Below are positions 1 to 9,395 of a stretch of DNA of 64,000 bases, one piece after another; the first letter of the stretch is position 1, and each line of letters begins with the position of its first letter. The stretch lies in NCBI RefSeq assembly GCF_012563325.1, contig NZ_CP046232.1, positions 324,463 through 388,462 on the forward strand. Direction: 5' to 3'. Made by a program: the position numbers and the translations under genes. Source of the DNA: Enterobacteriaceae endosymbiont of Plateumaris braccata. Lineage in GTDB: Bacteria; Pseudomonadota; Gammaproteobacteria; Enterobacterales; Enterobacteriaceae. The notes beneath the pieces were generated by a model, which was not told where the DNA came from, did no database searches, and saw nothing but the letters and a program-made list of their open reading frames with translations.

Positions 1-88
1 TGAATATTTTTTTCATTAATAATATCCATAAAATTTAATATTGTTAATATATATATTATATTTAAATAATATTTTTTAGGTATATTTT
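1..88. other. window edge downstream of mrdB, no supported gene
   Basis: This short AT-rich stretch lies beyond the mrdB stop. On the minus strand two ATG codons (about 16 and 28) open frames that run off the window edge, so the start of a further minus-strand gene is possible; too few codons are visible to identify it. A perfect 13-bp tandem duplication covers 70-82 and 83-95, and its second copy contains the mrdB stop codon. Confidence 0.4.
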
Positions 89-1195
89 TTAGGTATAATT
101 TTTTTTATGAGTATAAATGGACATTATAATACCAAAACTAGCAAAAACAACTATAAGAGAAGAACCACCATAACTAAATAAAGGTAAAGGTATACCAACA
201 ACAGGTAATAAACCACTAACCATACCAATATTAACAAAAATATAAAAAAATAATGACGACATTATACCACTAATTATAATTTTTCCAAAAAAATTTTCTG
301 CTTTTAAAGCTAAAGTCATTCCTCTAAATATTAATATTGTATATAAAATTATTAATAATACCACTCCTATAAATCCAAATTCTTCTGCTAAAACAGCAAA
401 GATAAAATCTGTATATTTTTCTGGTAAAAAATTTAATTGATTCTGAGTGCCATTTAACCATCCTTTACCTATCAATCCGCCTGATCCAATAGCTATTTTA
501 GACTGAATAATATGATATCCTTTATTTAATGGATCACTTTCAGGATGAAATAACATTAAAATTCTTTCTTTTTGATATTCATGAATAAATCCAAACCATA
601 ACACAGGCATGAATAATAATATTATTAATAAATTATTAATAATAATTTTCCATGACAAACCTGATAAGAATAAAATACACAATCCAGAAATAAAAATTAA
701 AACACCATTTCCTAAATCAGGTTCATTAATTACTAAGATAGTAGGAATAATAATTAAAACCATTATTTGAAAGTATGTTTTTAGAGACATAGGATGAATA
801 CTTTTATTTATTATTTTAGCTAAAACTAAAGGCATGGCTATTTTTATTATTTCTGATGGCTGAAATTTTATAAATCCTAAATCTAACCATCTTTGTGCAC
901 CTTTACTAACATGTCCTATGATATACACAATTATTAATGAAAAAATACAAAAAAAATATAATATAAATGCATATTTCTCATAATACTTTGGAGGTATTTG
1001 AGTAAATATTACCATTATAATAAATCCTAATAATATTTGTATTAATTTGTTTTGAAATATATACTCATTTCCTCCAGTAGCACTCCATGTAACTATAATA
1101 CTTAAAGATAAAATTAACATAATACATATTAATAATATTATATCAATATGTAATTTTGTAACAAAAAAATTATTAAAAAATTTTTTATTTTTCAT
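89..1195 (-). CDS. mrdB: peptidoglycan glycosyltransferase RodA (MrdB), SEDS family
   Basis: RodA is the inner-membrane SEDS glycosyltransferase that polymerises lipid II during side-wall elongation, working with PBP2. The 368-residue protein (E. coli about 370) is almost entirely hydrophobic, with roughly ten membrane segments. The conserved SEDS loop lies at about 237-275 and includes PEKYTDFIF, where Asp263 matches the essential aspartate of RodA. The C-terminal GIPLPLFSYGGSS motif is also present. It starts 21 bases after mrdA ends, so the two are probably co-transcribed, as in E. coli. The rlpA and dacA genes that follow in E. coli are not visible before the window edge. The fold and adjacency to mrdA make the call secure. 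Confidence 0.96.
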   Translation of the reverse strand: MKNKKFFNNFFVTKLHIDIILLICIMLILSLSIIVTWSATGGNEYIFQNKLIQILLGFIIMVIFTQIPPKYYEKYAFILYFFCIFSLIIVYIIGHVSKGAQRWLDLGFIKFQPSEIIKIAMPLVLAKIINKSIHPMSLKTYFQIMVLIIIPTILVINEPDLGNGVLIFISGLCILFLSGLSWKIIINNLLIILLFMPVLWFGFIHEYQKERILMLFHPESDPLNKGYHIIQSKIAIGSGGLIGKGWLNGTQNQLNFLPEKYTDFIFAVLAEEFGFIGVVLLIILYTILIFRGMTLALKAENFFGKIIISGIMSSLFFYIFVNIGMVSGLLPVVGIPLPLFSYGGSSLIVVFASFGIIMSIYTHKKNYT

Positions 1196-1216
1196 ATTTT
1201 CATTTTTATAAATATA

Positions 1217-3082
1217 TTATTTTTTTAAAAAATCTTTATCATGTGAAAAAATATAATCAAAAATTTTTCTCATAATATCTCCTATTACTAAATCTTTGTT
1301 ATTTTCAATAATAATTACAATAGCTATTTGCGGATTTTTATAAGGAGTATAAGCTATCATAAGTTTATGATCCCTTAAATTATCTTTTATTACATGAATA
1401 TTAGATTTTTTTTTATTATTTAAATTATAGACTTGTGCTGTACCAGATTTAGCTGCTATTATATATTTTGCAAATGATAAATTTTTATAGGCAGTACCAT
1501 TTTTATGATTAGCTACTCCATACATTCCTCTTTTTACTAATTTCCAATATTGACTAGATACATTTTTAATTGAAGTATAATGTTTAGATTTAAAAGGATA
1601 ATATTTATCATTTATTTTTATCTGTTTCAAAATATGAGGTTGTTTTACAATTCCATTATTAATTAATATTATTAATGCTTTAGCTATTTGTATAGGTGTT
1701 GTATACCAATAACTCTGTCCTATACCTACTGATATAGTGTCTCCTACATACCAAGAATCTTGTCTATTGTTTAACTTCCATTGTTTTGTTGGTAAATTAC
1801 CTAATTTTTCATGAGCTAAATCAACATCTGTAAGTTCTCCATAACCAAATTTTTTCATCCAATGATGTATTTTATTAATTCCCATATTAAAAGCTATTTG
1901 ATAAAAAAAAGTATCAGCAGATTCTTCTAATGATTTAATAAGATCTAAATAACCATGTCCTGTTTTTTTCCAATCTTTATAACGTTTATGATATTTTGGT
2001 ATTTCCCACCATCCAGGATCAAAAATAATAGTTTTTTCATCTATTAATCCTAATTGCAAAGCAGCTATAGACATATATGGTTTAACTGTTGATGCCGGTG
2101 GATATATTCCTTGAATAGCACGATTAATAAATGGTTTATTTTTATTTTTTAATAAATGATTTAAAACGTTGTAAGTAATTTTACGTGAAAATAAATTTGG
2201 ATTAAAACTTGGTGTAGAAACTATAGCTAAAATACTACCATCTTTAGAATTTAAAACAATAAGAGCAGAACGCACATTATGAGGTATTAATGATGTAATA
2301 TATCTTTGTAATTTAATATCTATAGTTAAAAAAATATCATAACCTGCATACGGATTTTTTTGAGAAATTTGACTTATAATATGTCTTCTATTATCTACTT
2401 CTACTTTTTTATATCCAGTAATACCATGTAAAACGTTTTCATAATATTTTTCAACTCCAGATTTACCGATATTTTGACTATAAATATAGTTTTTTCTTTG
2501 TTTTTCTTTTATTAATTTACGTAAATCTTCAACACTAATTCCTGACATATATCCAAGAAAATGAGCACATATTCTACTATAAGGATAAAATCTTTTTTCA
2601 TAAGATTGTAAAAAAAAACCTGAAAGTTTATATTTATTTAAAAAAAATCTTGCTACTTCAATATCAGTTAAATTTGATTTTACAATTATTGGATGAATTG
2701 TATCTTTTTGTAATCTTTTTAAAAAAAACTTAATATTTTTATCAGATATATGTATTATAGATCGTATCGTTATTATTTTTTTTACAACATCTTTATTTTG
2801 AAAAGGTAGAAAAGCTAGTTTATAATAAGTTTTATTCATAGCTAATAATATTCCGTTTCTATCATAAATTAATCCTCTCGTAGGTTCTAAAGGTAATAAT
2901 TTAACATAATTTTTTTTAGCTTTTCTTTCATAAAAATTAAATTTTGTTATTTGTAAATTATATAAATTAAATAATAAAACAGATAAAAGTAATATAATAA
3001 TTATTAGTAATAATATAATTCTTCGAAAAAATTTTTGAGTTTTTTTAATATTATTTTGAATAATATTAGAATCTAATGTCAT
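1217..3082 (-). CDS. mrdA: penicillin-binding protein 2 (MrdA), class B transpeptidase
   Basis: PBP2 cross-links the glycan strands made by RodA in the elongasome. The 621-residue protein has one N-terminal membrane anchor (about 20-45), a pedestal/dimerisation region (about 60-230) and a C-terminal transpeptidase domain. The active-site serine is in PASTVKP (Ser331, Lys334); the SAD motif lies near residue 388 and KSGTA near 550, so all three penicilloyl-serine transferase motifs are intact. It is slightly shorter than the 633-residue E. coli protein. In E. coli rlmH, rsfS and nadD lie between holA and mrdA; here only 58 bases separate them, so those genes have been lost from this site. It is one of only two penicillin-binding proteins in the window. 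Confidence 0.96.
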   Translation of the reverse strand: MTLDSNIIQNNIKKTQKFFRRIILLLIIIILLLSVLLFNLYNLQITKFNFYERKAKKNYVKLLPLEPTRGLIYDRNGILLAMNKTYYKLAFLPFQNKDVVKKIITIRSIIHISDKNIKFFLKRLQKDTIHPIIVKSNLTDIEVARFFLNKYKLSGFFLQSYEKRFYPYSRICAHFLGYMSGISVEDLRKLIKEKQRKNYIYSQNIGKSGVEKYYENVLHGITGYKKVEVDNRRHIISQISQKNPYAGYDIFLTIDIKLQRYITSLIPHNVRSALIVLNSKDGSILAIVSTPSFNPNLFSRKITYNVLNHLLKNKNKPFINRAIQGIYPPASTVKPYMSIAALQLGLIDEKTIIFDPGWWEIPKYHKRYKDWKKTGHGYLDLIKSLEESADTFFYQIAFNMGINKIHHWMKKFGYGELTDVDLAHEKLGNLPTKQWKLNNRQDSWYVGDTISVGIGQSYWYTTPIQIAKALIILINNGIVKQPHILKQIKINDKYYPFKSKHYTSIKNVSSQYWKLVKRGMYGVANHKNGTAYKNLSFAKYIIAAKSGTAQVYNLNNKKKSNIHVIKDNLRDHKLMIAYTPYKNPQIAIVIIIENNKDLVIGDIMRKIFDYIFSHDKDFLKK

Positions 3083-3140
3083 TATATAATTATTTCCTTT
3101 TTTAAATAAAAAAACTAAAATTTATAATTAATAATTATTT

Positions 3141-4157
3141 TTATAAAAATAACAAAATTAATTTTTCTAAATCTATCCAAAAATATTTTTTTATATAATC
3201 ATTAATTATAAATGATTTTATATTTATTTCTATTTCTAATAATAATTTAATTGACAAATATAATTGATTGTGAGTAATTTTTTTTAAAATTTTTTTTATA
3301 ATAAAATATCTATTTTTAGGTATTAAAGATTTTTTTAATAAATAATAAAAATTATCTTTATTCATATTTCTTTTTAAGATTAAAAGTAAAAAAATATTTT
3401 TTTCTATTTTAGATAATATTAAATAAGGACTTATTTCTTCATATTTTAATTTTTTTATTATATTAATACTATGTTGTGTTTTTTCTAAAAATATTAAATC
3501 AATTAAATCATAATATTTTATAAATAAAAAATTATTTGTAATATCTAAAATAAATTTTACATTAATATTACTTTTTTTAGGATATAATAAAGATATATCC
3601 TTAAGTGTTTGATATAAAAACGTTAAATTATCTTCATATAAATAACACAATAATTTACAACAAGAATGATTTAATAATAAATTTAATTTTTTAATTTCAA
3701 TAAATAACCAATTAATTAATTGAATATTATTTAGTTTATTACATATTCCTAAAAAAATACATTGATTATTGATGATTTTAAATATAAAACTAGAAGAAAT
3801 AGCAATATCTGTATGAATTTCTAAAATAAGAATAATATCGATATTAATAATTTTAAAAAGATTAATTATTTTTTTTTTACAATTAATAAATATTTTTTTA
3901 TCAAGAAAAATAAAATTTATTATTTCATTTTTATAAAAAATATTTCTTTCTAAAAACTTATGAAAAATATTATTCCATTCAGTATTATTATCTATAATAA
4001 TAGAATTATATTCTATAAAACCTAATGTTTTCATTTTATTACGTAATGTAATAATAGTTTTTTTTATAAAAAAAGGTTCATTACCAGCTAATATATAGCA
4101 ATTATATTTATTTTGATAAATCTCAATATCTATATTTTTTATTAAAATTTGATTCAT
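3141..4157 (-). CDS. holA: DNA polymerase III delta subunit (HolA)
   Basis: HolA is the clamp-loader subunit that opens the beta sliding clamp. The protein is 338 residues (E. coli 343). Recognisable stretches are the N-terminal YILAGNEPFFI (about 21-31), the TEWNNIF segment near 59, and the C-terminal helical collar domain ending in LEKLILLFL. Sequence conservation is low, as usual for HolA, and the protein is extremely rich in Ile, Lys, Asn and Leu, but length and position between leuS and mrdA match E. coli. The lptE gene normally found between leuS and holA is missing. A small perfect AT palindrome (3135-3152) overlaps the stop codon and might act as a weak 3' hairpin. With dnaX at 50640 it supplies two clamp-loader subunits. 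Confidence 0.85.
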   Translation of the reverse strand: MNQILIKNIDIEIYQNKYNCYILAGNEPFFIKKTIITLRNKMKTLGFIEYNSIIIDNNTEWNNIFHKFLERNIFYKNEIINFIFLDKKIFINCKKKIINLFKIINIDIILILEIHTDIAISSSFIFKIINNQCIFLGICNKLNNIQLINWLFIEIKKLNLLLNHSCCKLLCYLYEDNLTFLYQTLKDISLLYPKKSNINVKFILDITNNFLFIKYYDLIDLIFLEKTQHSINIIKKLKYEEISPYLILSKIEKNIFLLLILKRNMNKDNFYYLLKKSLIPKNRYFIIKKILKKITHNQLYLSIKLLLEIEINIKSFIINDYIKKYFWIDLEKLILLFL

Positions 4158-4252
4158 AAAAAATATTATTTATTATTTTAAAAATTGAATAATTCTAATT
4201 ATTTTAATAATATCATTAATAAAAAAATATAACAAAAAATATTATTAATATT

Positions 4253-6805
4253 TTATTTTTTTGTAACAATATTAAATATTTTATTTGGTATATAAATTGT
4301 TTTAATTACATTATAATTTAGTATAAATTTTGATATTTTATCATGATTAAATATATATTTTTTGATATTATCTTTAGAATTTTTATAACTATAGGGTATA
4401 TTTATTATATATTTTTTTTTTCCATTAAGTTGTACAACAATATTAAATGAATTTTTCATATCAAGTTGAGTATTAATAACTGTAGGCCATGTTTCGTGAT
4501 CGATATCATTATTATTTCCAATATATTTCCATAATACAAAAGAAAAATGTGGTGTAAATGGATATAACATTTTAATTATAACCATTAATGCATCATGAAT
4601 AATAATATGATCTTCTAAAGAAGAAATTTTATATTTTATTATTTTATTAACTAATAACATTATTGATGAGATTGCTGTATTAAAAATTTGTTTTTTTTCG
4701 ATATCATTTGAAACTTTAATTATTATTTTATTTATATATTCTTGTAACAATTTTTGTTTTAAATTTATTTTTGAATAAAAAACTTTTTTATTTATATTTT
4801 CTATATTACAATTAAATTTATTATGTTGAAATATAAATTTCCATATTTTTTTTAAAAATCTAGACATTCCTTTAATTCCTGATTCTTTCCATTTTAAAGA
4901 TATACTAGGAGGAGCAGCAAACATTATAAAAATACGTAAAACATCAGCACCATATTTTTTTATGATATTTTTTGGATCTATACCATTATTTTTAGATTTA
5001 GACATTTTAATCATACCATTGTATATTAGTTTTTTACCTGTATTATCCTCAACATCAATGATATTATTATTTTTATCTCTTTTTTTTATAATAACTTTAT
5101 CAGGTGATATCCAATGATATTTATTATTTTGATCTATATAATAAAATGAATCAGCTAATACCATACCTTGACATAATAAATTTTTTACAGGTTCATCATT
5201 TTCTAATAAATTAAAATCTCTCATTAATTTATGAAAAAATCTAAAATATATTAAATGCATAGTAGCATGTTCTATACCACCTATATATTGATCAACTGGT
5301 AGCCAGTATTTTACTGAAGATTTATTTAACATTTCTTTATTATTTTTAGGACAGGTATATCTTGCATAATACCAAGAAGATTCTATAAAAGTGTCAAAAG
5401 TATTTATTTCTCTAATTCCTTTTTTGCCATTTAAATTGTATTTAAACCAATTTAAATTATCATTAATTTTTTTATTATAATTTTGTTGTGTATTATTACT
5501 AAATATTCTACTAGGAAATGATATTGGTAAATCTTTTTCTGTTAAAGGAAGAATTTTTTTATTATTTAATATAATAACAGGTATAGGTGTACCCCATAAA
5601 CGTTGTCTTGAAATACTCCAATCTTTTAAGCGATAATAATTTTTTTTTTTTATTATATTATGTTTAATTAAATATTGTATTAATAATTGAATATTATTTT
5701 TATTATAATTAAAATTATTAATTGTTAAATTTATATTTTTATTTATAATAATAGGTATATTATATTTTTTAGCTAATATTAGATCTGGTTTATTATGTGT
5801 AGGCATTCCAATACTAGCTTGAATATCATAATGATTAGAAATTTTATTAACAATTAATATTGGTATTTTTTTTTTTGTCACTGAATCAATAGCAAATAAT
5901 TCACTGTTAATAGATTTTTCTTCAATAGAATTAATTTGTAATGACAAATTACATAATTTTATAAAATTATTAATTTTAGTATTTACATAAGAAATTTTTG
6001 AAAATAAAGAATGATTAAATAATATTTTTATAAAACAAATATTTATATAAAAATAAATATTTTTTATAAAAACTTGAATTTTATCATTACTATTAAAAAT
6101 ATTAAAATTTACTTCTAATCCTTCTATTTTACCTATCCAATTAATTTGCATAGTTTTAACTTTTTGTGGCCAACCATGTAATTTTTTTAATGAATTTAAC
6201 AATTCTTCAGCATAATTAGTAATTTTAAGAAACCATTGAGAAATAGATTTTTTTATAACTTTACTATTACATCTCCAACAACGATTATTATGTACTTGTT
6301 CATTAGCTAATACAGTTTGATCTATTGGACACCAATTTACAGGTGAAATTTTTTTATAAACTAATCCATGATTATATAATTTTAAAAAAAACCATTGTTC
6401 CCAACGATAATAATCAGAATGACAAGTTGTTATTTCTCTATCCCAATCAAAACTAAAACCTAATAATTTTAGTTGTTTTTTCATATAGTTAATATTATTA
6501 TTAGTCCATACGTCTGGTCTAATATTATTATTCATAGCTGCTGTTTCTGCAGGCAAACCAAAAGCATCCCAACCTATAGGATGTAAAACATTTTTACCTA
6601 ACATACGTTGATATCTAGCAATCACATCTCCAATCGTATAATTACGTACATGTCCCATATGTAATTTTCCTGAAGGATAAGGTAACATAGAAAGACAATA
6701 AAATTTTTTTTTATGTTTATCTTCAGTAGCCTTAAATGTTTTATTTATATCCCATATTTTTTGTACATACAATTCTATTTCTTCAGGTAAATATTCTTTT
6801 TTCAT
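4253..6805 (-). CDS. leuS: leucyl-tRNA synthetase with degenerate editing site
   Basis: This class I synthetase charges tRNA-Leu. The synthetic core is intact: HMGH at about 49-52, the CWRC knuckle near 176-179, the tryptophan-rich ESSWYYARYTCP segment, and KMSKS before NNGIDP. The length (850) is close to E. coli (860). The CP1 proofreading domain (about 225-395) is present but eroded. At the positions of the threonine-rich motif TTRPDT (E. coli 247-252) this protein reads IKNIYF, in ungapped alignment with flanking residues. The GTG-containing motif before the second editing segment has become DIQ, and its aspartate 342 is Asn338, although the following Asp341 remains. Hydrolysis of mischarged tRNA is therefore probably lost or weak. 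A 12-A run in the gene (5640-5651) keeps the frame. Confidence 0.96.
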   Translation of the reverse strand: MKKEYLPEEIELYVQKIWDINKTFKATEDKHKKKFYCLSMLPYPSGKLHMGHVRNYTIGDVIARYQRMLGKNVLHPIGWDAFGLPAETAAMNNNIRPDVWTNNNINYMKKQLKLLGFSFDWDREITTCHSDYYRWEQWFFLKLYNHGLVYKKISPVNWCPIDQTVLANEQVHNNRCWRCNSKVIKKSISQWFLKITNYAEELLNSLKKLHGWPQKVKTMQINWIGKIEGLEVNFNIFNSNDKIQVFIKNIYFYINICFIKILFNHSLFSKISYVNTKINNFIKLCNLSLQINSIEEKSINSELFAIDSVTKKKIPILIVNKISNHYDIQASIGMPTHNKPDLILAKKYNIPIIINKNINLTINNFNYNKNNIQLLIQYLIKHNIIKKKNYYRLKDWSISRQRLWGTPIPVIILNNKKILPLTEKDLPISFPSRIFSNNTQQNYNKKINDNLNWFKYNLNGKKGIREINTFDTFIESSWYYARYTCPKNNKEMLNKSSVKYWLPVDQYIGGIEHATMHLIYFRFFHKLMRDFNLLENDEPVKNLLCQGMVLADSFYYIDQNNKYHWISPDKVIIKKRDKNNNIIDVEDNTGKKLIYNGMIKMSKSKNNGIDPKNIIKKYGADVLRIFIMFAAPPSISLKWKESGIKGMSRFLKKIWKFIFQHNKFNCNIENINKKVFYSKINLKQKLLQEYINKIIIKVSNDIEKKQIFNTAISSIMLLVNKIIKYKISSLEDHIIIHDALMVIIKMLYPFTPHFSFVLWKYIGNNNDIDHETWPTVINTQLDMKNSFNIVVQLNGKKKYIINIPYSYKNSKDNIKKYIFNHDKISKFILNYNVIKTIYIPNKIFNIVTKK

Positions 6806-7094
6806 ATTTATGAATACCTTATCTATTTTATTTAGACTACTTATTAATAAATAAGTATTGTTTTTTATAAGTATAATATGTCATTTTTTGTATAAAAATA
6901 ATAAAATTATTTGAAATAAATAACATATGTAATAAAGATATTTAATATTATTAATTTTTAAATATAAATATTTAATTTTTTAAAATAAAATAATTATTAA
7001 TAATATCAAATTATATTTATATAATAAAAAATTTTTTTATATAAATTAATATTTACATATTATTTTTATATAATATAAATTTATATATAAAAAA
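6806..7094. other. AT-rich intergenic region between ybeY and leuS
   Basis: These 289 bases upstream of leuS contain no open frame or RNA that I recognise. They presumably hold the leuS promoter and the 3' end of the ybeY transcript. In E. coli leuS and ybeY are separated by several genes (lnt, ybeX, gltIJKL), so this is probably a deletion junction filled with decayed DNA. Confidence 0.5.
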
Positions 7095-7547
7095 TTATTT
7101 ATAAGGATTAGAATATCCAAGAATAGTAAGTAACTTAATTTCTTCTAATTGCATTATTTTTTTTTTATTTTTGTTAAAATGATCAAATTTTAATAAATGT
7201 AAACTGGAATGTATAATCATATGTGCCCAATATTCTTCTATTTTTTTATTATATATATAAGCTTCATATTCAATAATATCTTTACATAAAATAATATCTC
7301 CTAAGAAAAATTTTTTAAATAAGTAATCTTCATAAGGAAAACATAAAACATTAGTTGTTTTATTAATATTTAAAAATTTAATATTAAGTTTTTTAATTAT
7401 TGTCTTTTCTACAAAACTAACATTTATTACAAATTTTTTTTTATAATTATTAAAAATAATATACAACCAATTATATAAATTATTCTTTGAAGGTAAATTA
7501 TTTTTATTTTTACAATAATTATTATAATTTAATATAATTTTTTTCAT
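7095..7547 (-). CDS. ybeY: endoribonuclease YbeY (16S rRNA maturation)
   Basis: YbeY is a metal-dependent endoribonuclease needed for 16S rRNA 3'-end maturation and ribosome quality control. The 150-residue protein (E. coli 155) keeps the zinc-binding triad in HSSLHLLKFDH, which fits the family pattern HGxLHLxGYDH with all three histidines, and an NVLCFPYE segment equivalent to the conserved TDVLSFP motif. The rest is heavily asparagine- and lysine-enriched. It is next to miaB as in E. coli, but ybeZ (the PhoH-like ATPase) that normally lies between them is absent. Confidence 0.9.
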   Translation of the reverse strand: MKKIILNYNNYCKNKNNLPSKNNLYNWLYIIFNNYKKKFVINVSFVEKTIIKKLNIKFLNINKTTNVLCFPYEDYLFKKFFLGDIILCKDIIEYEAYIYNKKIEEYWAHMIIHSSLHLLKFDHFNKNKKKIMQLEEIKLLTILGYSNPYK

Positions 7548-7618
7548 TTATTATTTACCAAATAAATATATAATATTTAAAGTTATTTATTTATTTAAAT
7601 TAATATAAATTATTAATA

Positions 7619-8959
7619 TTAATTGTCATTTAAAGAAATAAATTTACCATGTAATGAATATAAATAAAAAGCAGTAATTTTTACATTAACTAATTTTCCA
7701 ATAAAATTATATTTATTTAGAAAAAAAACAACTCGATTATTTTCTGTTCTACCGAAAAAAAATTGTTCATTTTGAGGTGATATTCCTTCAACTAAAATAG
7801 TTTGTATAGTATTTAACATTTTTTTACTATTTTTTTTTATTTGTTTTTTGATATAATATTGTAAGATATATAATCTCTGTTTTTTTTCATATTCACTAAT
7901 GTTATCAGTTAATTTACTTGCTGGAGTCCCTGGTCTAGGAGAATATATAAAACTAAAACTCATATCAAAATTAATATCTAATATTAATGAAATAGTTTGA
8001 TAAAAATCATTTTGTGTTTCTCCAGGAAAACCTACAATAAAATCTGAACTAATTTGTATATTAGGTCTAACAACTCTTAATTTTTTTATAATATTTTTAT
8101 ATTCAATAATATTATATCTTCTTTTCATTAATGATAAAATTTTATTAGAACCACTTTGTACAGGTAAATGAACAAAACTAACTAATTGAGGTATTTTATA
8201 ATATGTTTGAATTAATTCATCAGAAAAATTTTGTGGATGACTGGTAGTAAATCTAATTCTCTTAATATCTTTAATTTTAGAAACTTTTCTTAATAATTCG
8301 GAAAAATTACATACATTATTTTCTAAATCTGTATATTTATAAGCATTAACATTTTGTCCTAATAAATGAATTTCTTTAACTCCTTGTTTAGATAAAATTT
8401 TTATTTCTTTAATAATATCTTGATAAGGTCTACTAACTTCTTTTCCTCTTGTATGTGGTACAATACAATACGTGCAATATTTATTGCAACCTTCTATTAT
8501 AGAAATAAATTCACTAATATTCTTTTTTTTTGGTAATGGAAAATAATTAAATTTTTCTATTTTTGGAAAACTAATATCAATTAAATATTTTTTAAATATA
8601 CGAATTTTTTTAACCATCATAGGAATTCTATGTAAAGTTTGTGGACCAAAAATAATATCTACATGATTAGCTCTATTTAGTATTTTTTTACCTTCTTGTA
8701 CAGCAACACATCCTCCAACACCAATAATAATGTTAGGATTTATTTTTTTTAAATTTTTCCATCTTCCTAATTGATGAAATAATTTTTCTTGTGCTTTTTC
8801 TCTAATAGAGCATGTATTTAATATAATTATATTAGCATTATTTATAGTTTGAGTAAGTTTACAATTTAATTCTTTTACCATCAAATCAGCTATCTTAGAT
8901 GAATCATATTCATTCATTTGACAGCCCCAAGTTTTAATATATAATTTATTGTTTAACAT
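7619..8959 (-). CDS. miaB: tRNA-2-methylthio-N6-dimethylallyladenosine synthase MiaB
   Basis: MiaB is a radical-SAM methylthiotransferase that adds the 2-methylthio group to i6A37 of tRNAs reading UNN codons. The 446-residue protein has the N-terminal UPF0004 domain with its three cluster cysteines (in [18 protein letters not shown] and GVGGCVA), the radical-SAM motif CNKYCTYC near residue 157, and a C-terminal TRAM domain (about 380-445). It needs a reductant; flavodoxin (fldA at 11126) is the usual donor in E. coli and is retained close by. It is followed upstream by the Met-Leu-Gln tRNA cluster, an arrangement derived from the E. coli metT region. Confidence 0.96.
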   Translation of the reverse strand: MLNNKLYIKTWGCQMNEYDSSKIADLMVKELNCKLTQTINNANIIILNTCSIREKAQEKLFHQLGRWKNLKKINPNIIIGVGGCVAVQEGKKILNRANHVDIIFGPQTLHRIPMMVKKIRIFKKYLIDISFPKIEKFNYFPLPKKKNISEFISIIEGCNKYCTYCIVPHTRGKEVSRPYQDIIKEIKILSKQGVKEIHLLGQNVNAYKYTDLENNVCNFSELLRKVSKIKDIKRIRFTTSHPQNFSDELIQTYYKIPQLVSFVHLPVQSGSNKILSLMKRRYNIIEYKNIIKKLRVVRPNIQISSDFIVGFPGETQNDFYQTISLILDINFDMSFSFIYSPRPGTPASKLTDNISEYEKKQRLYILQYYIKKQIKKNSKKMLNTIQTILVEGISPQNEQFFFGRTENNRVVFFLNKYNFIGKLVNVKITAFYLYSLHGKFISLNDN

Positions 8960-9024
8960 AAGAATTTATTATTAATTTTATATATAAAATATATATAAAT
9001 AAGAGTTATTTTAAAAAAATATTA

Positions 9025-9096
9025 CTGGGGTACCTGGATTTGAACCAGGGATGCCGGTATCAAAAACCGGTGCCTTAACCTCTTGGCTATACCCCA
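9025..9096 (-). tRNA. glnU: tRNA-Gln(TTG)
   Basis: The minus strand folds into a full cloverleaf with acceptor TGGGGTA/TACCCCA, anticodon loop TTTTGAT and T-loop GGTTCAAATCC. The anticodon is TTG. The discriminator is G, typical for tRNA-Gln. CCA is not encoded; the next bases are TAA. It is the last of three tRNAs in one operon and charges through GlnRS, encoded just upstream on the other strand (9396). Confidence 0.97.
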
Positions 9097-9118
9097 AAAA
9101 ATATATAAAACAAAAATT

Positions 9119-9201
9119 TGCGGAAGACGAGACTTGAACTCGTATATTATAATAATTCCAGAATCTAAATCTGGTGCGTCTTCCAATTCCGCCACTTCCG
9201 C
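9119..9201 (-). tRNA. leuW: tRNA-Leu(TAG)
   Basis: This is a class II tRNA with a long variable arm. The acceptor pairs GCGGAAG with CTTCCGC, the anticodon loop is TTTAGAT, giving anticodon TAG, and the T-arm reads GAGTTCAAGTCTC. CCA is not encoded. The order Met-Leu-Gln matches the start of the E. coli metT-leuW-glnU operon. Confidence 0.97.
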
Positions 9202-9212
9202 TAAAATTTTTA

Positions 9213-9286
9213 TAGCTACGATGGGAATTGAACCCATGACCTCAGCGTTATGAGTGCTGTGCTCTAACCATCTGAGCTACGTAGCT
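9213..9286 (-). tRNA. metT: elongator tRNA-Met(CAT)
   Basis: The cloverleaf has acceptor AGCTACG/CGTAGCT, D-arm GCTCAGATGGTTAGAGC and anticodon loop CTCATAA. It resembles E. coli metT rather than the initiator tRNA, because position 1 pairs with 72 and the anticodon stem lacks the three G-C pairs. The discriminator is A and CCA is not encoded. It is the first gene after the promoter at 9303-9331. Confidence 0.96.
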
Positions 9287-9302
9287 AAAATTATATAAGT
9301 AT

Positions 9303-9331
9303 ATTATGTAAATATAAAATTAGAACGTCAA
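9303..9331 (-). promoter_or_regulatory. sigma-70 promoter of the Met-Leu-Gln tRNA operon
   Basis: On the minus strand a -35 box TTGACG (9326-9331) and a -10 box CATAAT (9303-9308) are separated by exactly 17 bases. Each matches five of six consensus positions. The expected start point is about ten bases before the tRNA-Met 5' end at 9286. In such AT-rich DNA -10-like hexamers are common, but TTGAC with correct spacing is not, so this is among the most convincing promoters in the window. Confidence 0.7.
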
Positions 9332-9395
9332 CTAATTTATTACTTTAAATGAATATTTTTTATGAACTATATTATAAAAAAATGGTATTTAACTT

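Noticed and set aside
9022..9237. 71-codon open frame on the minus strand
   Set aside because: It runs through three tRNA genes (Gln, Leu, Met); the frame is accidental.
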